From assembly GCA_028287205.1 (NCBI GenBank), contig JAQBQC010000147.1, positions 1-14,122 on the forward strand: a stretch of DNA of 14,122 nt, given 5' to 3'. The stretch comes from Gemmatimonadota bacterium (GTDB lineage Bacteria; Gemmatimonadota; Gemmatimonadetes; Gemmatimonadales; Gemmatimonadaceae). Of the stretch, positions 1 through 7,209 are shown piece after piece (position 1 is the first letter of the stretch; every line of letters starts with the position of its first letter). Both the position numbers and the translations under genes were made by a program. Under the pieces are notes generated by a model that worked only from the letters and a program-made list of their open reading frames with translations, searched no databases and was not told the DNA's origin.

Positions 1-225
1 GAGAATTCGCGCGTCGAGGGTGATGTGCTCGCGCAGTTCGTCGTGGATACACTCGGCAAGGCCGACATGAGCACGTTCAAGGTGCTCTCGTCGTCGAACG
101 AGCTGTTCGCATCGTCGCTCAAGTCGACGCTCCCGCAGTGGAAGTTCTATCCTGCGGAAGCCGGCGGCCACAAGGTGAAGCAGATCGTGCAGCTGCCGCT
201 CAAGTTCGTCGCACCCACTCGTTGA
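1..225 (+). CDS. tonB: Energy transducer TonB, C-terminal domain (5' end cut by the window)
   Basis: Frame 1 is open from the first base to the TGA at 223-225, giving 74 residues that begin ENSRVEGDVLAQF. The segment reads as a TonB C-terminal domain: a strand-rich start (VLAQFVVDTLG), a central SSNELFASSLKSTLPQWKFYP stretch (helix then the W-x-F-x-P strand), and a final strand (KQIVQLPLKFV). In this family the domain lies in the periplasm and contacts the TonB box of outer-membrane receptors, passing on energy from ExbB/ExbD. The N-terminal membrane anchor and linker lie outside the window. The next gene is exbB, 45 nt downstream, followed by two exbD genes, which fits a tonB-exbB-exbD-exbD operon. 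The GTG at 25 is only an internal codon, since the frame is open upstream of it. Confidence 0.85.
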   Translation, partial: ENSRVEGDVLAQFVVDTLGKADMSTFKVLSSSNELFASSLKSTLPQWKFYPAEAGGHKVKQIVQLPLKFVAPTR

Positions 226-270
226 TAATCGCAGTCCCAAAACTCGTTCAACATTTTCGGAGAAGGTCAA

Positions 271-1005
271 ATGGGCATTTCGTTGATTGCGCTCTTTTCA
301 TCGATGGGCGGCTTCGCGAAGGGTATCGTGCTCGCGCTGGCGATCATGTCGGTCTATTCGCTCACCGTGATGGTCGGCAAGTGGTGGACGCTGCGTAAGG
401 CGCAGGCCGAGACGCGCAAGTTCGCTCCCGAGTTTTCACAGTTCCTCGAGGAAGACAACCTCAACGAGGCGATCCGTCTCGCCGAGAGCTACAAGAAGTC
501 CCACGTCGCGCGTGTGCTCGGTGGCGCGCTCGGCGAAGTGAAGCCGCTGCTGCAGGACGGCTCCGTCACGGTCGCCGACATCAACTCGGCAGAGCGCGCG
601 GTCGAGCGCAACATGATGATCATTCTCTCCGAGCTGAAGCGCGGTCTCGCCGTGCTCGCGACGGTCGGTGCTACGGCGCCGTTCGTCGGACTGCTCGGTA
701 CGACGATGGGAATCGTGAACGCGTTCACGGGTATGGCGCAGTCGGGTGCTGGCGGAATGGGCGCGATCTCGGCTGGTGTCGCCGAGGCGCTGATCACGAC
801 GGCGTTCGGTCTGCTCGTCGCGATTCCGGCGGTGTGGGCGTACAACTACTTCACCACCAAGATCGACAACCTTTCCGTCGAGATGACCTACACCTCGAAG
901 GAAATGATCGACTATCTCATCAAGGGCGTCGCCGGTGAGTTCGGCCGCTCGCGCTTCACCCGTGAGTTCAACACGACGGGCGGCGCTGGCCCGATCTCGA
1001 CGTGA
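271..1005 (+). CDS. exbB: ExbB/TolQ/MotA-family proton channel
   Basis: This 244-residue protein is the stator-like subunit of the TonB energising complex in the inner membrane. Three membrane segments are visible: about residues 15-37, 125-151 and 168-193. The family signature lies in the second and third (LATVGATAPFVGLLGTTMGIVNAF at about 129-152 and EALITTAFGLLVAIPAVWAYNYF at 172-194). Between segments 1 and 2 is a charged cytoplasmic region of about 85 residues, as expected for ExbB. The length is normal. The ATG at 271 is preceded by GGAGAAGG at 260-267, a good ribosome binding site. It sits between the tonB fragment and exbD. In this family, proton flow through ExbB/ExbD powers TonB. 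TolQ of the Tol-Pal system is the main alternative, but the TonB gene upstream favours ExbB. Confidence 0.93.
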   Translation: MGISLIALFSSMGGFAKGIVLALAIMSVYSLTVMVGKWWTLRKAQAETRKFAPEFSQFLEEDNLNEAIRLAESYKKSHVARVLGGALGEVKPLLQDGSVTVADINSAERAVERNMMIILSELKRGLAVLATVGATAPFVGLLGTTMGIVNAFTGMAQSGAGGMGAISAGVAEALITTAFGLLVAIPAVWAYNYFTTKIDNLSVEMTYTSKEMIDYLIKGVAGEFGRSRFTREFNTTGGAGPIST

Positions 1006-1031
1006 CCCTGGCTATTCAGAGGAGGTAGCTC

Positions 1032-1505
1032 ATGGCCATGTCAAGCGGGGGGAATAGCGGCGCTGTCGCGTCGTCCCCCAACGTCACGCCGATGATCGAC
1101 GTCATGCTCGTGCTGCTGATCATTTTCATGGTCGTGACGCCGCTCATCAATGCAGGGTTCCAGGCGCAGCCGCCCAGCGGCATCAATCTCAAGTCGCATC
1201 CCGAGGAGAACGAAGATCAGGTGCTCGGCATCGATGCTTTCGGGCAGTACTATCTGAACAAGAAGCCGATCAAGAACGAGACGCTGGCCGATCAGCTCAA
1301 GCGCATCTTCGATGCGCGCACCTCGGACAAGATTCTGTACGTCAAGGCGGACAGGAATCTGGACTACTCCAAGGTGCTCGACGCGATCGACATTGCAGCG
1401 CATAACGGTGTGCGTGTCGTTGGCGCCATCTCGGATCAGCAGCCCGGTACCGAGTCGACTGTGGCGGGGGATCTCCCCAACACTGGCCCCGGCAAGAAGC
1501 CATAG
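1032..1505 (+). CDS. exbD: ExbD/TolR-family biopolymer transport protein (first copy)
   Basis: This 157-residue protein is the proton-path partner of ExbB. A short cytoplasmic N-terminus ends in the family motif NVTPMIDVMLVLLIIFMVV. It starts the single membrane helix (about residues 22-40) and carries Asp23, the position equivalent to the essential proton-carrying Asp of E. coli ExbD. A periplasmic domain of about 80 residues follows (VLGIDAFGQYYLNKKPI to NGVRVVGAISD), then a loose, Pro/Gly/Lys tail. The start at 1032 is set by GGAGGT at 1021-1026; an in-frame ATG at 1038 is possible but too close to that site. The gap from exbB is 26 nt. The next exbD begins 9 nt after this stop, so the three genes are almost certainly co-transcribed. 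Confidence 0.92.
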   Translation: MAMSSGGNSGAVASSPNVTPMIDVMLVLLIIFMVVTPLINAGFQAQPPSGINLKSHPEENEDQVLGIDAFGQYYLNKKPIKNETLADQLKRIFDARTSDKILYVKADRNLDYSKVLDAIDIAAHNGVRVVGAISDQQPGTESTVAGDLPNTGPGKKP

Positions 1506-1514
1506 GAGAATCGC

Positions 1515-1934
1515 ATGGCAATCACGAGTGGAGGGAACACGGGGCTGTCGAACGACATCAACGTGACGCCGATGATCGACGTGCTACTGGTGCTGCTGGT
1601 CATCTTCATCATGGCGGTGCCCATGATGCGGAAGGCGATCGATCTGCAGATTCCGGATCCGACACCGCAGCCGGTCACAACGCCGGTCGACCCCAATCAG
1701 ATCGTGCTGCAGGTGCTGCCTGGCGGCGCGTACAAGATCAACAGCGAGGCCGTCACCAAGGAAAAGCTGGCCGCGCGGCTCAAGGAGATCTTCGAGCCGC
1801 GTCCCGACAAGATCATCTTCGTGAAGGGTGATCCGACCGTGAAGTATCAGGACGTGATCTTCGGCATGGACCAGGCGCGCGGGGCAGGCGTGAAGGTCAT
1901 CGGAATTCCGCCGAAGGACGCGCCCAAGCCGTAA
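1515..1934 (+). CDS. exbD: ExbD/TolR-family biopolymer transport protein (second copy)
   Basis: This is a 139-residue paralogue of the preceding gene. It shares the start MA-TSGGN and the motif NVTPMIDVLLVLLVIFIM with the conserved Asp at residue 22 at the head of the single membrane helix. The periplasmic domains of the two copies differ strongly: this one has PDPTPQP after the helix and ends KVIGIPPKDAPKP. The ribosome binding site AGGAG (1504-1508) overlaps the stop codon of the first exbD (1503-1505), suggesting translational coupling. Paired, non-identical ExbD proteins after one ExbB are common in some Gram-negative phyla; whether they form a mixed dimer cannot be told from sequence. 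The operon ends after this gene at the terminator at 1983-2024. Confidence 0.92.
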   Translation: MAITSGGNTGLSNDINVTPMIDVLLVLLVIFIMAVPMMRKAIDLQIPDPTPQPVTTPVDPNQIVLQVLPGGAYKINSEAVTKEKLAARLKEIFEPRPDKIIFVKGDPTVKYQDVIFGMDQARGAGVKVIGIPPKDAPKP

Positions 1935-1982
1935 GGCAGCTGTAGCCGCCGCAACCTTGGCGGCACCGCTCTCGTAGTAGCT

Positions 1983-2024
1983 GCGACGGACGCATCTCTC
2001 GGTGCGTCCGTCGCGTTATTTTTT
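1983..2024 (+). terminator. Rho-independent terminator of the tonB-exbBD operon
   Basis: A perfect 12-bp stem, GCGACGGACGCA (1983-1994) with TGCGTCCGTCGC (2003-2014), encloses an 8-nt loop. It is followed by GTTATTTTTT (2015-2024). It lies 49 nt after the second exbD stop and 26 nt before the next tonB-like gene, so it should separate the two units. A smaller hairpin, GCCGCC/GGCGGC at 1945-1950 and 1959-1964, precedes it. Confidence 0.93.
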
Positions 2025-2049
2025 GAGGTAGCCCGAGGTCAGTATCCAC

Positions 2050-2913
2050 ATGACACCGTACGAGGCTCCGAGCGAGCCGCCTGCTGCACGTCCCCCGTAT
2101 CGTCCGCCCATAGGCGTTCCCGCTCGCCGCGACACGCGCTGGGCGGGCGCGATCTCGCTCGTGCTCCACGCACTGTTGCTTGCGCTCATGATCGTGCCGC
2201 TCCTCATCGTGCACAACGCGGAGGACGCGACGCGCGGAGCGGGCGGCGCCGGCGCGGCGGGAGGGGGCGGCGGAGGGAGCAGAGGCGGCGTGCGCAACCC
2301 CTTCGTGCACGAGGATCTGCGCTATCTACGGGTGACGCCTCCGCCGCCTCCGCCGCCAGCACCCGTGCCCAAGCCCAACGTGCTCGTGCCTCCGGTGCCG
2401 GTTTCCAAGCCCATCCCGCCTCCCAAGCCCGTCGTCCCGCCGCCTCCGGCCCCGGTGCCGCCTCCCACCGCAGCGGCGCCTGAGACGAAGCCCGACTCCA
2501 CGCCGAGCACCGCGACGAACGCCCTGCCCGGTGCAGGGAATGGGGCTGGCACCTCCGCCGGGCCCGGCGCCGGCCCCGGCACGGGCGGAGGGACGGGCAC
2601 CGGCACCGGTCCCGGGCGAGGATCGGGCGTCGGACCAGGGAATGGCGGAGGGGAGGGATCGATCTTTCCGCCCACCGCGGAGCTCATGATCATTCCCGAG
2701 CTCCCCGTTCCCGGCGGCCTCAAAGGAAAGACGTTCATCGTGCACTTCGAGATCGATGAACAGGGACGCGTCGCTCGCGTCGACGTCGAGACCGGCAATT
2801 CCGGCTACGATCGCAAGCTCCGCGATCGCTACATGCAAACGAAGTGGCGCCCCGCGCATCGCGCGGATGGGACTCCAGTCGCCGCCGGAATCGACATCAC
2901 CATCCTTACGTAG
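2050..2913 (+). CDS. TonB-family energy transducer with Pro-rich then Gly-rich linker
   Basis: This 287-residue protein is a second TonB-like transducer. Residues 1-30 are a Pro/Arg-rich cytoplasmic head. One membrane helix covers about 31-55 and carries Ser36 and His40, the same S-x-x-x-H spacing seen in the TonB membrane anchor that contacts ExbB/ExbD. A poly-Gly patch (about 64-80), a short polar segment (NPFVHEDLRYLRV), a proline block (about 97-140) and a Gly-rich repeat (about 161-203) span the periplasm. The C-terminal domain (about 205-287) includes GKTFIVHFEIDEQGRVARVDVETG and KWRPAHRADGTPV, matching the TonB C-terminal fold. The ATG at 2050 follows GAGG at 2035-2038, a rather long spacing of 11 nt. 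It lies after the operon terminator, so it is probably transcribed separately or by leak-through. Its receptor is unknown. Confidence 0.82.
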   Translation: MTPYEAPSEPPAARPPYRPPIGVPARRDTRWAGAISLVLHALLLALMIVPLLIVHNAEDATRGAGGAGAAGGGGGGSRGGVRNPFVHEDLRYLRVTPPPPPPPAPVPKPNVLVPPVPVSKPIPPPKPVVPPPPAPVPPPTAAAPETKPDSTPSTATNALPGAGNGAGTSAGPGAGPGTGGGTGTGTGPGRGSGVGPGNGGGEGSIFPPTAELMIIPELPVPGGLKGKTFIVHFEIDEQGRVARVDVETGNSGYDRKLRDRYMQTKWRPAHRADGTPVAAGIDITILT

Positions 2914-3059
2914 CTCTCATTTCGCTCGCTCAGCGACCTAGCGCATCTGCTGACTGGGCCGTTACTTTCCCCCCGATTTACTGCCCGCCGGCAACTGGCC
3001 CCCATTGGCCCTTTCCGGCGTTCCTGCCTGCGCGCAATCCGCATCGATCGAGGAAGCAC

Positions 3060-4559
3060 ATGACCGCTGGGACCATCGAGCGCGAAAGTACGCTGTCTCC
3101 GACCGAATTCGTCCGGGCCATGACCCTGACGGATGCGACAATGCTGGTGGCCGGCTCCATGATCGGGTCGGGCATCTTCATCGTCTCTGCGAGCATCGCG
3201 CGCGCCGTGGATTCGCCATTGTGGCTCCTGCTCGTGTGGGGGCTCACCGGGCTGATTACTCTGCTCGGCGCGCTCGCCTACGGGGAGCTCGCCGCGATGT
3301 ATCCCCGAGCTGGCGGGCAGTACGTCTTCCTCCGCGAGTCGATGGGTCCTCTCATGGGTTTCCTCTATGGGTGGACCCTTTTCCTTGTGATCCAGACGGG
3401 AACGATCGCCGCGGTCGCAGTCGCCTTCGGACGCTTCCTCGGCGTTCTCTGGCCGGCGATCACGCCCGAGCGCTACTCCTGGTTTCCGCAGGCCGACCTG
3501 TGCATTCGCGCGCTCGGCTGCACCGATCCCGCGGCGTCGATCCAGCTCGGGCTCACACCGCAGCGTCTCGCAGGATTGGTCACGGTATGGCTGCTCACGT
3601 GGGTGAATCTGCGCGGCGTCCGCGAAGGGAAGCTCGTGCAGACGACGCTCACCGTCGTGAAAACGGGCGCGCTTGCGATTCTGATCATCCTCGGCTTCAC
3701 GATCGGCCGCAATAATCTCGCGGTCTCCGCGAACTTCGGAGCTGCGTTCGCGGCTGGCCCGTCGCTCACCGGGGCGTTCGTGCTCGCGGCGGGTGCAGCG
3801 ATGGTCGGCTCGCTCTTCTCGAGCGACGCCTGGAACAACGTGACGTTCGCGGCGGCCGAGGTGCAGAATCCGCGCAGGAATCTTCCGCTCGCGCTGGTGT
3901 TCGGCACGGGACTCGTGAGCATCCTGTACGTGCTCGCGAACATCTCGTATCTGCAGGTGCTGCCGCTGCACGGCGCCGCGGATGGCGCCACGGTGCTGGC
4001 GCGCGGCATCGCGCACGCGACGCAGGATCGCGTCGGCACTGCGGCGACGGAGCAGATGTTCGGACCCGTGGGCGCGACGATCATGGCGATCGCGATTCTC
4101 GTGTCCACCTTCGGCTGCAACAACGGGCTGATCCTCGCCGGGGCGCGCGTGTACTTCGCGATGGCCCGCGACCGACTCTTCTTCCGTCGCGCGGGCACGC
4201 TCAACGCACACGCGGTTCCGTCGTTCGCGCTGATCGTGCAATCCGTGTGGGTGTCACTGCTCTGTCTGTCCGGCACGTATGGTCAGCTGCTCGACTATGT
4301 GATCTTCGCGGCGCTGCTGTTCTACGTGCTCACCACGATCGGGTTGTTCATCCTGCGACGGAAACACCCCGAGATCGAGCGGCCCTACCGCGCCATCGGA
4401 TATCCCGTGCTGCCGGCGCTCTATATTCTGCTGGCCGGCGCCGTGTCCATCATCCTCCTGATCGCGCCGCAGACGCGCACGCAGGCCTTCTTCGGCCTCG
4501 TGCTCGTGCTGATCGGCATTCCGGTGTACGCGCTCTGGCGCCGAGTGGAGGCTGTGTAG
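3060..4559 (+). CDS. APC-superfamily amino acid permease, LAT-like
   Basis: This 499-residue inner-membrane permease has about 12 hydrophobic helices. The first helix carries the APC signature GSMIGSGIF (residues 32-40), whose broken helix forms part of the substrate site. The sixth-helix region reads FSSDAWNNVTFAAAEVQNPRRNLPLAL (about 253-279), closest to the L-type/SteT group, whose members commonly exchange or import neutral amino acids; the substrate here is not readable. The frame is open upstream to 2844, but GAGGAAG at 3050-3056 sits just before the ATG at 3060, and the preceding tonB-like gene ends at 2913, so 3060 is taken as the start. The 146-nt gap upstream shows no convincing promoter or terminator. 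The next gene is the pyrophosphatase, 98 nt on. Confidence 0.88.
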   Translation: MTAGTIERESTLSPTEFVRAMTLTDATMLVAGSMIGSGIFIVSASIARAVDSPLWLLLVWGLTGLITLLGALAYGELAAMYPRAGGQYVFLRESMGPLMGFLYGWTLFLVIQTGTIAAVAVAFGRFLGVLWPAITPERYSWFPQADLCIRALGCTDPAASIQLGLTPQRLAGLVTVWLLTWVNLRGVREGKLVQTTLTVVKTGALAILIILGFTIGRNNLAVSANFGAAFAAGPSLTGAFVLAAGAAMVGSLFSSDAWNNVTFAAAEVQNPRRNLPLALVFGTGLVSILYVLANISYLQVLPLHGAADGATVLARGIAHATQDRVGTAATEQMFGPVGATIMAIAILVSTFGCNNGLILAGARVYFAMARDRLFFRRAGTLNAHAVPSFALIVQSVWVSLLCLSGTYGQLLDYVIFAALLFYVLTTIGLFILRRKHPEIERPYRAIGYPVLPALYILLAGAVSIILLIAPQTRTQAFFGLVLVLIGIPVYALWRRVEAV

Positions 4560-4657
4560 CACATGCCCCACCGCGCAGCCGAGCGCGTTCGATCCGTGAT
4601 TTACCCGCACGCGGCCACGGGCGCGGCGGTTTCTGCACCCCTCTGGAGATTTCACTA

Positions 4658-7135
4658 ATGAGCATTATGCACCATTCGTTCAGACGCATTCTCTCGCGCT
4701 GGCCGGCGATGCTGCTTGCCCTGATCGCCGTTCCGCTCTCCGCGCTGCGGCTGTTCGCGCAGGAAACCGCCGGCGGCGAGGCGAATCTGAAGGTACCCGA
4801 TCTCTCGCAGGTGACATTCCTGAACGGAATTCCCGGCGACAAGCTGCTGCTGGGCGGACTCGTGATCTGCGCCATCGGGCTGCTGTTCGGCGTCGTGATC
4901 TACGCGAAGCTCAAGGCGCTTCCGGTGCACAAGTCGATGCTGGAAGTCTCGGAGCTGATCTACGAGACGTGCAAGACGTACCTGACGACACAGGGGAAAT
5001 TCATTCTTCTGCTCGAGGTCTTCATCGGCCTCGTGATCGTGCTCTACTTCGGCTATCTCCTCAGCTTCGCGCCATCGCGCGTCGCGATCATTCTGGCGTT
5101 CAGCCTGCTGGGCATCGCGGGCAGCTACGGCGTGGCGTGGTTCGGCATTCGCGTCAACACCTTCGCGAACTCGCGCACCGCATTTGCCAGCCTTCGCGGC
5201 AAGCCCTACCCGTGCTACGCGATTCCGCTCAGCGCGGGAATGAGCATCGGCATGCTGCTCATCAGCATCGAGCTCCTCATGATGCTGTGCATTCTGCTCT
5301 TCATTCCGGGTGACTACGCCGGACAGTGCTTCATCGGCTTCGCGATTGGTGAGTCGCTGGGCGCCGCAGCGCTGCGTATCGCGGGCGGAATCTTCACGAA
5401 GATCGCCGACATTGGCTCCGATCTCATGAAGATCGTCTTCAACGTCAAGGAAGACGACGCGCGTAACCCTGGCGTGATCGCGGACTGCGTGGGCGACAAC
5501 GCCGGTGACTCGGTTGGACCGAGTGCGGACGGCTTCGAGACCTACGGCGTGACCGGTGTCGCCCTCATTTCGTTCATTCTGCTCGCCGTGCCGGATTCGA
5601 CGGTGCAGGTGCAGCTGCTCGTGTGGATCTTCGTGATGCGCATCGTGATGATCATCGCGAGCGGCGTGTCGTATCTGATCAACGGCGCGATCGCGAAGGC
5701 GCGCTTCGCCGATGCGGACGTCATGAACTACGAGACGCCGCTCACGACGCTCGTGTGGCTGACGTCGATCGTCTCCGTCGCGTTCACGTACCTCGTGTCG
5801 AAGATGATCATCCCGACGCTTGGCGACGGAACGCTCTGGTGGAAGCTGTCCACGGTCATCACGTGTGGTACGCTCGCCGGTGCGATCATCCCCGAGCTGG
5901 TGAAGGTGTTCACCTCCACGTCATCGCGGCACGTGCGCGAGGTCGTCTCGTCGTCGCGCGAGGGCGGATCGGCGCTCAACATTCTTTCCGGGCTCGTGGC
6001 CGGAAACTTCAGTGCGTACTGGCTGGGCATGGCGATCATGGGCCTCATGGCCGCCGGCTACTACGTGAGTCTCGGCATTCCGGCGATCACGCCGGGCGCT
6101 GCCGCGGACGGTGGGATCATGCTTGCGCCGGCGGTCTTCGCGTTCGGTCTCGTGGCCTTCGGATTCCTCGGCATGGGTCCCGTCACCATCGCCGTGGACT
6201 CGTACGGCCCGGTCACGGACAACGCGCAGTCGGTGTTCGAGCTCTCGATCATCGAGCAGCTCCCGGGCATTGAGCAGGAGCTCGAGTCCAAGTACGGCTT
6301 CAAGGTGAATTTCGAGCGGGCGAAGCATCTGCTCGAGGAGAACGACGGCGCAGGCAACACGTTCAAGGCGACGGCGAAGCCGGTGCTCATCGGCACGGCG
6401 GTCGTTGGTGCGACGACGATGATCTTCTCGATCATCGTGGCGCTGACGCAGGGCTTGAAGCCGGAGCTGATCGGCAATCTGTCGCTCCTTCACCCGCCGT
6501 TTCTGCTCGGACTGATCACGGGCGGCGCGATGATCTACTGGTTCACGGGCGCGTCGATTCAGGCCGTGACCACGGGCGCGTATCGCGCGGTGGAGTACAT
6601 CAAGGAGAACATCAAGCTCGAGGGCGCAACCAAGGCCTCGATGGAAGACAGCAAGGCCGTGGTGGAGATCTGCACCAAGTACGCGCAGAAGGGGATGCTC
6701 AACATCTTCATCTGCGTGTTCTTCGCGACGCTCGCCTTCGCGTTCGTCGAGCCGTACTTCTTCATTGGCTACCTCGTCTCGATCGCGCTCTTCGGATTGT
6801 ACCAGGCCGTGTTCATGGCGAACGCCGGCGGCGCGTGGGACAACGCGAAGAAAATCGTGGAGGTCGAGCTCAAGCAGAAAGGAACCGCGCTGCACGAGGC
6901 CACGGTCGTCGGCGACATCGTCGGCGATCCGTTCAAGGATACGTCGTCGGTGGCACTCAACCCGATCATCAAGTTCACGACGCTCTTCGGTCTGCTCGCG
7001 GTGGAGCTGGCGGTGTCGTTGAGTGCGCAGCACGGCACGGGGTTCAGCCACACGCTCGCGCTCGTGTTCTTTCTCATCTCCGCGACGTTCGTCTACCGCT
7101 CGTTCTACGGTATGCGAATCGAGTCCGCGTCCTAG
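4658..7135 (+). CDS. hppA: Membrane-bound proton-translocating pyrophosphatase (divergent H+-PPase)
   Basis: This 825-residue integral membrane pump hydrolyses cytoplasmic pyrophosphate and moves ions outward. Active-site motifs are present: DIGSD (251-255), EDDARNP (265-271), DCVGDNAGD (276-284), DSYGPVTDNA (514-523), GGAWDNAKK (about 725-732) and VGDIVGDPFKD (751-761). The canonical GADLVGK reads GSDLMKI here, with the lysine one place early. GNTFKATAK (566-574) has Lys570 at the position that in canonical enzymes decides potassium independence, which points to a K+-independent, proton-pumping type. Residues 11-34 form a signal-peptide-like helix before the first core helix. About 19 extra residues lie between DNA and GNT compared with typical enzymes. 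The ATG at 4658 follows GGAG (4645-4648); the open frame back to 4247 overlaps the permease and is not used. A strong terminator follows. Confidence 0.93.
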   Translation: MSIMHHSFRRILSRWPAMLLALIAVPLSALRLFAQETAGGEANLKVPDLSQVTFLNGIPGDKLLLGGLVICAIGLLFGVVIYAKLKALPVHKSMLEVSELIYETCKTYLTTQGKFILLLEVFIGLVIVLYFGYLLSFAPSRVAIILAFSLLGIAGSYGVAWFGIRVNTFANSRTAFASLRGKPYPCYAIPLSAGMSIGMLLISIELLMMLCILLFIPGDYAGQCFIGFAIGESLGAAALRIAGGIFTKIADIGSDLMKIVFNVKEDDARNPGVIADCVGDNAGDSVGPSADGFETYGVTGVALISFILLAVPDSTVQVQLLVWIFVMRIVMIIASGVSYLINGAIAKARFADADVMNYETPLTTLVWLTSIVSVAFTYLVSKMIIPTLGDGTLWWKLSTVITCGTLAGAIIPELVKVFTSTSSRHVREVVSSSREGGSALNILSGLVAGNFSAYWLGMAIMGLMAAGYYVSLGIPAITPGAAADGGIMLAPAVFAFGLVAFGFLGMGPVTIAVDSYGPVTDNAQSVFELSIIEQLPGIEQELESKYGFKVNFERAKHLLEENDGAGNTFKATAKPVLIGTAVVGATTMIFSIIVALTQGLKPELIGNLSLLHPPFLLGLITGGAMIYWFTGASIQAVTTGAYRAVEYIKENIKLEGATKASMEDSKAVVEICTKYAQKGMLNIFICVFFATLAFAFVEPYFFIGYLVSIALFGLYQAVFMANAGGAWDNAKKIVEVELKQKGTALHEATVVGDIVGDPFKDTSSVALNPIIKFTTLFGLLAVELAVSLSAQHGTGFSHTLALVFFLISATFVYRSFYGMRIESAS

Positions 7136-7144
7136 ACTCGACCA

Positions 7145-7188
7145 CATGAGCGTGGTGCGCTGAAACGCGCATCACGCTCATGTTTTTT
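7145..7188 (+). terminator. Rho-independent terminator after hppA
   Basis: A 16-bp stem joins CATGAGCGTGGTGCGC (7145-7160) with GCGCATCACGCTCATG (7167-7182); one pair is a G-U wobble and the rest are perfect. The loop is 6 nt and a T6 run follows (7183-7188). It begins 10 nt after the hppA stop. The stem contains the ATG at 7180, which argues against that ATG as the start of the next gene. Confidence 0.95.
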
Positions 7189-7209
7189 ACTCCCCAGCCC
7201 GGGCACCGC

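Noticed and set aside
1936..1984. GCAGCT/AGCTGC pairing as an antiterminator for the exbD terminator
   Set aside because: The outer pairing takes only two bases of the 12-bp terminator stem, so it could hardly prevent its folding.
2844..3059. In-frame extension of the LAT-like permease upstream to 2844
   Set aside because: It overlaps the end of the tonB-like gene, does not resemble permease N-termini, and GAGGAAG precedes the ATG at 3060.
2829..4241. Long antisense open frame on the - strand across the permease
   Set aside because: It is Arg/Glu/His-rich, lacks any domain and mirrors the codon pattern of a GC-rich gene on the other strand. The same holds for 5921-7147 (-), 7525-9006 (-) and 12366-13571 (+).
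4247..4657. In-frame extension of the pyrophosphatase upstream to 4247
   Set aside because: It overlaps the end of the permease gene, has an arginine/histidine-rich composition typical of a shadow frame, and the ATG at 4658 has its own ribosome binding site and a membrane-targeting start.
7180..7209. ATG at 7180 as the start of the CAT-like permease
   Set aside because: It lies inside the second arm of the hppA terminator stem, and the added residues (MFFTPQPGHR) do not fit the family.
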